Shown: piece after piece, positions 54,658 through 64,000 of the stretch | How the letters are laid out: each line of letters begins with the position of its first letter | Position numbering within the stretch: the stretch's first letter is position 1 | Assembly (NCBI GenBank): GCA_015501605.1 | Contig: JADNRZ010000009.1 | Span: 124,001-188,000 of the forward strand | Source: Panaeolus papilionaceus | Taxonomy: Eukaryota > Basidiomycota > Agaricomycetes > Agaricales | Direction of reading: 5' to 3' | Length of the DNA: 64,000 nucleotides | Made by a program: the position numbers and the translations under genes | The notes under the pieces: model-generated | What the model was told of the DNA's origin: nothing | The model's database searches: none | What the model saw: the letters and a program-made list of their open reading frames with translations, nothing else

Positions 54658-56705
54658 GGTGACGATATATGTCTCCAGTGGATTCACTGTGGGTGGGAGG
54701 AAGGAATGACTGGCACTATCAATCAAGCCTCCATTAAATCTCCTTGACGGATAACCAGGATGGGATAGTTAGAACCCACAATCATCCCATATCAAGAAAG
54801 CCACACCGAACCGAAAAAACAAATCCAGATCTCCGCCTCTCACGGAATGTTAAACAAAGATCTGAAATTTGAATCCCAGATGGGAGATTCCTTATAAGGA
54901 CTCCAGGGTAGCGGCATTTACTTTCTTGAGAAACAAATAAGATGCCCTGATGTAAAAGGACAACGCGAATTATGATGCTTGCTTCGTCCTCGGCTGTCGA
55001 GGGCCTGGTGAACCGACACGGTGGTCTCTCGAAATTCCGCCTTTGTACATTCGAACCACCCGACCAGGGCCAACCTTGAGGCCTTGAGGCTCACTTCACT
55101 TCAGCGGCAGGCATGACATTGAAAGTATCCAAATTACTATCCTCAACACAGCCGCCTCGGAAGACTGGATGAAGGAGTCATAGACACTCCACCACTGCAA
55201 CGGGAATGTCAGCTCAGACACTCGACTTCCTCCAGCTTCGGGCCTCCTAGGTCATCCTCGCGAATCATCGAACCAAAGCCCCGCAATGCTCCCGCTCTAA
55301 CGAAGTGAAGTGCTGCAGGAGCGGGAATGTTGTAAGCAGGTGGTGAGCTAACTGAGAACAAGGGGACCGACTGACTGATTAACAAAATTGCGATAACAAT
55401 GAATTACATGTGTAACGTGAAAACATTACGAAATATTGTTCTCACAAGAGGCACCGACTTGTCAAATGCGTGCAAACATGGGTGATAGGTACGGAATCTT
55501 CTTTTTTTTAGATGCTTTAGCAAGGTAATTGTCAGCTTTATTTCGAAATTCCAAGTGTCGTGATCTACATATGTACGAGGCATTCATGAAGAAATCATGC
55601 AAACCGGAATGGAACTTGTATGGACTTGTCGTTTGGTCAACGTGGGCCGCGTCCTTGTTTCCACCCGGCTTATGTGTCTTTGGTCTCCCAGCTGTACATA
55701 CCAAGTCAACAATGGATGAGCGTATCGTGCTACTGCTAGTGACCTACGTGTCTTTCTGCTTATCAAATGCCAAATACCCGGGGCGACTTTCTCTCATTTC
55801 TCTACTCGACTTCGGGTGTGATATCTTCGACAAGTATTAGACCTTTGAAACCGGGCATTCTGGCTACATGCAGTGCCGGATCGGAATGCAAAATGCGCTG
55901 CCCAACACATAAATGCTGTACTTCAACGAAGATCTTGTGTAAGTCACAGGACGTACTCATGTTAAGAGAGGACAAATTCACGATGTCATCCAAGCTCGAT
56001 TTGGTCTTGTGCAAGTCGCAACGATCTGGGGAAAGGGGGCAGGTCCACAATCTTCTAAGTACCCCTATGGGACACTCGTGTCAGTATATTCTACTTGCTC
56101 ATTTACTTCTAATAAACAAGTTTTAAGATGAGATGTCGAGGATTGGGCATTCGACCAGAAGACAACTCAGAGTGGCGATCTACGTATGTTCGTTAAAAGC
56201 CTAAAAATTATTATTGTAGGTTCGTGTAACGGAATGTAGCGTTCTATTACTACCCCAGATTGTATTGGTATAACTCCCCTGCCCACAAGACCAGGTGGTC
56301 AGGTGCCAGCAGAGTGGATTGCTGATCTTGAAATCATATCACCCCTCCAAGAACCCTACTGTGCCCTGGTCAAATTGCTTGGAATGCTTCATGAAGGCTC
56401 AGACTCAGCGTATCAATTTCTATGTAGGTGATGTTCAATTGACGGGGCCCGCAATTGCAAGATAAAGATGTGGGAGGAAATGAACGATTGCGGGGTAAGA
56501 GACTGATCAGGCAGACCGGCAACGGTTAGCATGTATATCCGAACTGGCATGCATCAGCTCCCTCGCAAGGGACGGTTTCGATTTTTGCTCATTGCCGGAC
56601 CAGCAGCCAGGCCATGTTCGTTTTTATTTATACCACCTTATCCCCAGCATCGTCCTCTCCCTCCACCCATCATTATCCACGTAGTCCAACGAGCCTTCGT
56701 TGACG
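54658..56705. other. intergenic, 2 kb
   Basis: Promoter side of the forkhead gene and of the CoA-ligase gene (divergent). A weak direct repeat (TCTTGTG(T/C)AAGTC(A/G)CA) lies at about 55931 and 56003. No gene recognised. Confidence 0.35.
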
Positions 56706-59072
56706 ATGTACGTTAAATCACCTTACCCAGAACCTCCCGCTCTTCCAGAAGTAAACGCGCATTACGTCTTCTTCAAACGACCAGACCAAGCAGAATGGCC
56801 AAACTTCACTATTCATATCGATGCGGAGACTGGTGAGCAAGTTATGTTCCGCGACTTCGCGTCGAAGGTGCAGGACCTTGCAACGGGTCTCGGGGCACCA
56901 AAGTCGCAAGGTGGCATGGGTATTAGGGCTGAGGATAACGAGATCATTGGCATTATGGCTGAGAACTCATCGGTGAGTGTTGTGGGGTTCAAAATGTTTA
57001 TCTGTCACATATGGCTTAGAAGTCAAATGTATTGGCTATAGTGGTGATCATAAGGCGGCCGCCTCGATCCCATGACAGGCGCATTCCTTCTCGTCATCCG
57101 GATATAATTGCCGTTCTGCTAGCTAATACAACTTTTAGGAATACATTACTGCCGTTCAAGCATGCATCTATCTAGCAACACCATTTGCATTGCTGTCATC
57201 GTATAGCACTCCCTTTGAGCTGAAGCATGCCCTCACGCTCTCAAAGGCCACCAGGGTCTTTGCAGGTGCCAAGTATCTCAAAACTCTGCTTCCTGTTGCG
57301 AAAGCTGTTGGGTTATCGTCCGACAAGATCCACGTACTGCGGCCAGCCGGGAAGGACGGAAAGGGTGCCGCCGAAGCCAAAGGACGGAAGAGCCTCCACA
57401 GTATCATCGACGGTGTACGCAGGAAGGGAATCAAAACAGTTGACATCCGACCTGCGACCAAGAACACTCTAGCCTACCTGGTGTTCTCCAGTGGAACAAG
57501 TGGTCTGCCTAAAGGTTAGTGGAAATGACAAGCTTTTTCGATTCTATTTTAGTGGACACCATGTATTCATAACTCCATGTTGGTCCGCAGCTGTGATGAT
57601 CTCGCACGGTAATTTGATTTATTCTGTTGGCCAGGCTATGGTTATGGCCCAAGTTGTAGCTCAGGTTTATACGGTATATGTCATTCGATCGGTTTCTCCC
57701 ATAACCTTTACTGAAAGAAACCGCCGTAGCCTCCACCACCAGCCAATCCCGAAGGTGTGCCCGTTACACTGGCGTTCTTGCCCCTTCACCACACGTATGG
57801 TCTACACAGCTACTGCTTCCGAAACCTCCTGGCACCCCACACTCTTGTCCTGATGCCTCGCTGGGATGTCAGCGTTGCGCTTCGATGCATTCCTCAGTAC
57901 GTCTTCATTAGATTCATAGATTACCCCAACGTCTTATTCTCGATACAGATACAAGGTATCTTCCTTGACGCTCATTCCATCAGTCGTGCACCAGCTGGTG
58001 AACTATCCGGCCATCGAGAAGATCGACTTCAGCTCGGTACAGTTTATGGGAAGCGGGGCAGCCTATTTGCCTCCGGAGCTTGGGGCCAAGATGGCCAAGC
58101 TGCTTCCTTCGGAAGCTCATGTTACGGAGGGTTATGGAATGTCAGAATGCGTGCGTCAAATCTTCATTTTTCTTATCATCGTGATGAGAATATACGAACT
58201 TCGAAACATAGACCATCGCGGCCATCACACAGCCTATGAACGGCACGCTTGGAGGCAAGTTGAAGCAGGTCCCTGGATGCACCGGCGTCTTGCTTCCAGG
58301 TATGGAGGCGCGTATCATCCGCGACGACGGTACAGAAGCGGACGTCAATGAGCCCGGAGAGCTCTGGTTGCGAAGCCCTAATGTTGCACTCGGTTATTGG
58401 AACAACCCCAAGGCCAACAAATCGACGTTCGTGGATGGCTGGCTCCATACCGGTGATAAGTTCAGGGTAGACGAAAACAACAATTTCTGGTACGTGGTGT
58501 CCCTCGATCGACCCGACTGATGCTTTGAGGGCGACGCTTCCATTCGTCGCCATCGTTGAGCATCTTTTAGGGCTTCCGTACCTGAACGTTAGCTAACCCC
58601 TGATCTGTGGACAGGTTCGCCGATCGTGCCAAGGACACGCTGAAAGTCTCAGGCGCCCAGGTCTCGCCTGTCGAAATTGAGAACTGCCTCCTCGATCAAC
58701 CCGACAAGCTTATCATCGATGCGACGGTCGCTGGTGTATCAGGTGGTCGTACGTCTGATGAGAAGGTCCCCAGAGCATGGGTTGTCTTGTCAGCCGAGGG
58801 TAAGGCTAGGGGCGTCACTGAAACGATCAAGGTTCTCGACGATTGGCACAAGACGCATCTCAGCAAGTATAAGCACTTGAGGGGAGGCATCGAGGTTGTC
58901 AATGAGGTACGCGTCGGGTGTTGCCTTCTTTCACGATAGTGTTTAACTCACGAAATGCGACTTTTACCTTTCACAGATTCCCAAATCTCCGACTGGAAAG
59001 GTGCTTCGTCGTGTCCTTCAAGATAAGTACGAGAAGGAGTTGAAGAAGGGCAAGGTTAAGGGCAAGCTTTAA
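56706..59072 (+). CDS. AMP-forming acyl/4-coumarate-CoA-ligase-like enzyme
   Basis: Adenylates a carboxylic acid with ATP and transfers it to CoA. Eight exons (56706-56972, 57139-57514, 57591-57673, 57730-57896, 57949-58150, 58212-58489, 58615-58906, 58977-59072) give 586 aa. Core motifs in order: YLVFSSGTSGLPKAVMISHG (ATP loop), FLPLHHTYG, VTEGYGMSE, PGELWLRSPNVALGYW, GWLHTGD and IPKSPTGKVLRR (catalytic Lys in the last). It has no N-terminal signal; the C-terminus is KGKVKGKL, and GKL is a weak match to the peroxisomal signal SKL. The substrate could be a fatty acid or a phenylpropanoid; motifs alone do not decide. The start is the ATG at 56706 (MYVKSPYPEPP). Confidence 0.88.
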
Positions 59073-59544
59073 ATATTTTTCGTATACCCTTTAAGGATTT
59101 CATGCTGTAAATTTATTTCTCTGCTTACGACTTAAAATGTGATAACGTTTCATACATATGGGTATGAAACGCTTTACGGACTTGTGGTAAAGATTGTCAT
59201 CGAATCATCGCCGAATCGCGGGTGCCCAAATCAAGTCCCCGTAGTGTGGTTAAAGTATTTCGAAACGCACAATGATCATAAAAGAAGGGTATGAAGTCAC
59301 CTTGAGGAAATCATCGAATCTTTCTGATTCATGATAAGTGCATGGGTGTTTGAAAACGAATTAGAAGACTGAAAGCAGCGGTATGTTTCCACAATCAAAC
59401 GCGAAGACGCAAGTGTGAGCAGCGACAGCGAATCTTGTGCACAAGGCAAGTATGGAGTACATTAGGGCAAGATAGAAATAACTTGAGAGCGTAAAATGAA
59501 CAAGATGCATGGGGCGACTCTGCGCAAAAAGGACGGGGAGGGTA
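59073..59544. other. convergent 3' intergenic region
   Basis: 3' flanks of the CoA ligase (+) and the helicase (-). Nothing else recognised. Confidence 0.4.
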
Positions 59545-62500
59545 TTAATCCAAAGCAAAATGTATAGTTTTCTTCCTTTTCTTCGGAGGTTGTGAGACAC
59601 CTTGTTGTAGACGAGCGGGATCATCGCGGTCAGGATTCAATCGGCATGAGGACGACGAACTAGGTTGATTAGCAACACGAAAGAGGGGAATATCGAACTG
59701 GGGGGAACTAGCAAGTGCAGGCCGTACGTTGAGGAATTTAGGGTTCTGTATTTGTCAGATCAGACTTAGGATTCATGGCATGGTGTTTGGAGGTATCACT
59801 AACCGCAAGAAACTCTTTCATTCCTGGTTCATCTTGAATACGAGCTGGAACCTTCTCTTGAGCGCTTCGGTTCGCGATGTGAAGTATCATGTTTTCTTCT
59901 GCGGTGCCTCGGATGGCTAATGTTTTAACTGGGCATAACATCAGATATGTTCGTTGATCATGAATGGAGGGAAATACCTGTAACAGGCCTCTTTTGTCCG
60001 ATACGATGAGCACGCTAGGGTAGAGCAAACATCAGCAAACTACACGATGGAACTACGTATCTCAACGAAAAGCAAGCGTGTCATACAACTTTACCTTTAT
60101 AGCCTGAATCTCCAAATCGGGCTCCCAAACAGGTTCGCAGAAGATGATTCTCGATGCAGATACAAGATTCCTGAAAGCACAAATATTATTAGATCAACAT
60201 GAATACAGTAAGTAGAGAAGACACTCACAATCCACGGGCAGCCACCCGCAACTCCACTAGTAACACTCTATAATTGTCTGAGGACTCAAACACCGCCGCC
60301 CTTGCCTCCCTAAACGCAGGTGGAATTATAGTCGACAAACGGAGGAACTTGATCCGAGCCAGATCAAGTCCATCCGCGATGTAGTCAAGGGTCATAGGAC
60401 TGATGCTGGCGTCGGAGAATATGATGAATTTTTCTTGGGAGGAGTACTTCAGGACCTACAACGGGGATTATAACGTTAATGGCGCGTCGGCAACAGAGAA
60501 CCGAGCGCGATGATTCAAGTAAGTAATGAACGCACTTCACCCAAAATATAATTCATCTTCGATGATCCCGACGCGCCAACCCGTATATTAGCATAGCTTG
60601 ATTGTCCCCTCAGTGCCAAATCCACCGGTTCCTGCGTCGGACACGCGTAGCCAACTTTATCGCCTTCTCTGATGAGCTCCTCCTTAGATATCTGCGGATT
60701 CTTCGTAATAACATTCCGCAGACCTATCAATTGGCCTGAATGAATAAGATGACAACCACCCCCAGAGTAGTCATATATCCGACTCCACGCCTCAAGGATA
60801 TCCTCGTCGACGTTAAGGATGCGATATGGGATGTCCATACTCATCTGCATTTCCTTCCAAGCTGTGTCACTCAGCGCTGCTTCTCTAGTGTTGATTTATT
60901 GTGTTAGCATTACTAACAAACGAGATAAAACAGGTGTTTACAAGTGGCCGAGTGCTTCTTCCAGCATCTCTTTGTCTTCTTCGCTCGCGTTACGTGTGAT
61001 GACATTGTTCCGAAAGTGCTCAGCCAGTATCAGTGTTTCTCTGGCCCCATATATATCTTCGTCTGAATGCCAGAACAAGAGCCTTCGAGAAATGAGTATT
61101 CAGTATCAATGGCCGTGAGTAAGCGAGGACGCACTGCCACATGTTTTTAATCGTCTCGCTGAGAGCCTTCTGATTCTACAGGAAGTATAAGGGTTTGAGT
61201 ACGGTTGCAATTTGTATTGTAAGAACGAACCTTTTTGTCGAACATATAATCCTGTAATCAAGGAGAGGTAGAGAATGAACTAAGGCATATTAGAAAAAGG
61301 GAGACGACTAACACAGTCCTGACGCTGACTGTCAATGGCGTTTATGGCAAGAATGGCTTGATGGGCGTTGAAGGATCTTGCAACACACGGCTCTAGATCT
61401 AAAAGGATGACCTCCTTTATACAGGGCCGGAGAGTGGCTTCCCTCTCAACGTCTTCAACCCTGCCGCCACGATAGTGAGGAATAGGTTTGATATTTTCAA
61501 CAGCTGCCAACACACACCTATGCCTTATCATAATCGAACCCATAAACTGCCTCAGCACACAAAGCGACCCAAGCCTCGGGCCATCAGCGTCCAATAAAGG
61601 ATCAACCAAGAGGGTCATGAACAGTTTGAGGTTGTGGTCATTTTGGAACTGTGGAGCGGCTAAAAAGCCAGCATGCATTTTACCCAACTTGCGCAGATCT
61701 TGTCTGTCAGGCTCTGTCCAGCATCGCTGAGGTGGGGGTGTCACGTCTAGTTACCAGAGTAAAATGTTAATACCAGCTTAAGGTTGCAAAACCGTGCAGC
61801 TCTAAAACATACCTGTGTCTTGCATCCCATCCGACCGCTTTGACACCTCCACCCCCTCACCGCTGCCAAAATTGACCCCACGCAAATTCGTCGTTGGAGT
61901 CCCAGACACAATCCACCGCCTTTCAACACTCAACCAGCCAAGGAACCTATTTCGGTTCGTGGTGTCAGCAGAGACGATATGCCCTTCATCGAGGATCAGA
62001 CGCTTCCATCTAATCTGGAGAAACGGGGACACTTGGAGACGGTTCTGACATGCATCAGAGCAGCGGGGTATCCTGGTTCTGGCTGAAAATTCAGGACAGT
62101 CGCATGGGGATGCGTTGTACAGTTGTGTGAGGATGCCGCTCTCTGTGGAGCCTTTGAGCTCGAGGCAGAATCTTGCGAGTGTTATCAGGACGATCTATAT
62201 ATATAAACAACACGTCAGATTAGAGAGAACAGGGATGAGCTATGTGAACGACACACATCATAATCATTTGCAAGTTGGTGAATATTCGGTGTTGGGACGT
62301 TCCTAGACTCAAGACAACACACCCGTAACTGTCTCTCCAGATGCTTCGCAATCCCCGCTGTCCATTGGCCTATAAGGATATCAGGAACAACAATGAGCGT
62401 CGCAGATGTCAGGTAAATCTTTTTAGGCTGTGCATGGGGTCGAGAGGTTTCCGAGTAATGGTAATAAAATGGCACGTTGGCGCGTATCATAGTGCGTATG

Positions 62501-64000
62501 TCCCTTTTGAATGCGAGAGATCGCAGACGTTGATCCAGACATAGGAAAGCAGTGTTGTTGTTGCGAGGTGGTAAGGGCGGGTCTTTTCGGCAATGGTCCA
62601 CCAGGATCTCGACGAGTGTTGGAACGCGGGATGCTGTCGCGAATTGCTCCTGTTGATCATGACGGTAGTTCATGCGCACTCTGGCAGCGACGCACTCTTT
62701 GGACGGCGAATGGCGAAATGAAAAGGGGGTTAGCATGGGTCTTGCATCGGTCGTAGATAGCTCAGGGGCAGAAATCTGAGTTAATGTTGCTACTATGAGA
62801 CCGAGAGTCATGATAGTCTTTCCAGTCCCTGAGTCAAAGCCGTTAGTTAGTTAAAATGGTCCCAAGGGGTATAAGTAAAAATGTCACCCAATTCTTCACA
62901 TAGAATTCCACCACGGCATGGCTTTATGGTTGGGCAATCACGAAGAATTTCAAGGGTACCTGGTTGATAATACCAACTTGCTGGGGATGACTTGAAGGGC
63001 TTGAGTGCATGCATAGATAAGAATAGGGGGTTGTGAACATCCGAGACATCCAATTCTTTTTCAACCATTGATGCGATAGACGTCCTTTGATATCTGTAAA
63101 ATTTAGTTTTGAAGCCAAAGTCTTCAAGCAAGTCGCTAGGATCCAGTAGCCTGGTAGCTATCCTATGAGTGCCCGATGGTGTTGGTGATGGAAGGTTGGT
63201 GTAGACGTCTGCTAAGGTAAGGTTACTCTGTTCAATACGTAAAATTACATGTCAACTTTGTCATCATGTAAAAAATAAATAACCAAGTGCACCTCAGGAA
63301 ATGGAATCAATGGATATTCTGTGTGGTCGACACCAAAGCCATCCCAGCTATAGCCACTCTGAGAAATTACAGACAGTAAACGCTGCATATGCTTCCTGGT
63401 TTCACGACGCCCAACTCTGTTGCGAATTGCTTGATGTTGGACAGTCAAATGACTTAGTTCCTTTGAAATGAGATAAATACGGATTGTCACCACGTCGTCG
63501 AAATCTAGATACGTAGCCTGCAAAAATTGGTGATAAATGAGATACTCGAGACTTTGCCATAGGGTTGCTTCCTCGGAATTTTCTCTGAGATCTAGATGGG
63601 GTGCCAGTTCTGGTATATCCAATTGATGCCATTTATCTTCAGCGGGTTCATGATTGCATGGGACACTGCCATGGCACCCCGAACGAGACTTGAACTGAAC
63701 GGTACCAGCTGCGAGAAGTTCATGAAGTTGAAAAAAAAGAGACAAATCTAGACTTGAACAGCGTTTTTCTGGACAGTTTGAAGAGCAGTTTGAGCAGGAT
63801 GAAGTGCAACATAATTGCCACATTGTCAAGATAATTTTGAGAGACAAAGCTATTTGCAAAACTGCAGGAGTCTAGGCAAAGCATTCGAAGGACTTTCATG
63901 GTTCGTTGAGGTCTGCGGGTCTAGCCGTCTGAGTTCCAAATACCACCCAAGGTTGAAACTCCGCATTTTCATCTGATGCATGCTGAATCAAGCTTTGATT
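59545..64000 (-). CDS. SNF2-family DNA helicase/ATPase, 5' end beyond the window
   Basis: Nuclear ATP-dependent DNA translocase of the SNF2 superfamily, with the Rad5/Rad16-like style DEGH box. Many short introns. Readable blocks in order: [19 protein letters not shown] (open to the window edge), a Cys-rich patch ([15 protein letters not shown]), [40 protein letters not shown] (Walker A, split by an intron), [35 protein letters not shown] (motif II), [13 protein letters not shown] (motif III), then in the second lobe [55 protein letters not shown] and QKRPVT (motif VI). The C-terminus ends [14 protein letters not shown] with a classical nuclear signal. No RING finger was seen between the lobes, so it is probably not Rad5 itself. 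The N-terminus is missing. Confidence 0.85.

Noticed and set aside
55931..56018. Short direct repeat TCTTGTG(T/C)AAGTC
   Set aside because: Only about 16 bases and imperfect, with no supporting flanks; kept only as a remark in the intergenic entry.
1..64000. CRISPR arrays, bacterial operons, phage or viral genes
   Set aside because: Intron-rich fungal nuclear DNA; no regular spaced repeats or viral protein motifs were seen.

Overview
The window is nuclear DNA of a filamentous basidiomycete, most likely an agaric mushroom. The evidence is many introns of about 50-60 bp with GT(A/G)NGT donors, intron-rich housekeeping genes, compact spacing, and expanded families of BTB, F-box-like and forkhead proteins of the kind common in Agaricales. 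Every gene model below was spliced by eye from the sequence; a stated intron chain keeps the frame open and the total length divisible by three.

Left part (1-17 kb): a mitochondrial porin (VDAC) converges on a conserved nuclear-type protein of unknown function. A 0.75-0.8 kb diverged tandem duplication follows, then a forkhead factor. Next comes a 1.45 kb non-autonomous hAT-like transposon with an 8-bp target duplication. Two F-box-like paralogues follow, one broken by a one-base frameshift. After them come the first member of a small Tyr/Trp-rich protein family (with a premature stop near its end) and a Mit_KHE1-type mitochondrial protein.

Middle part (18-43 kb): SMC6, with a 12-nt micro-exon in its ATP-binding loop, is followed by three BTB paralogues that share intron positions. 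Among them lie an aldo/keto reductase with a C-terminal membrane segment, further full and broken copies of the Tyr/Trp-rich family, and a tRNA-Gln-like gene with an abnormal 5' half. Then come a conserved hypothetical protein and a 937-aa protein that reads as Cdc24-like RhoGEF (calponin-like, DH, PH) fused to a TKL-type kinase. The 3' end of that gene and the 3' end of a GNAT acetyltransferase gene exist twice, 3.9 kb apart as direct repeats, with two more family members between them.

Right part (43-64 kb): a mitochondrial S-adenosylmethionine carrier, a Hos3-type histone deacetylase, a steroid 5-alpha-reductase-like membrane enzyme, a coiled-coil protein, and a gene-poor stretch with a 0.6 kb inverted-repeat element rich in CTTTCG. 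A second forkhead factor, a 4-coumarate-CoA-ligase-like enzyme and a SNF2 helicase that runs off the right edge complete the window.

No operon-like logic is expected. Housekeeping genes (porin, SAM carrier, SMC6, Hos3) alternate with fast-evolving accessory families. The strongest candidate for something undescribed is the Tyr/Trp-rich family (six loci, 14-42 kb), followed by the RhoGEF-kinase fusion.
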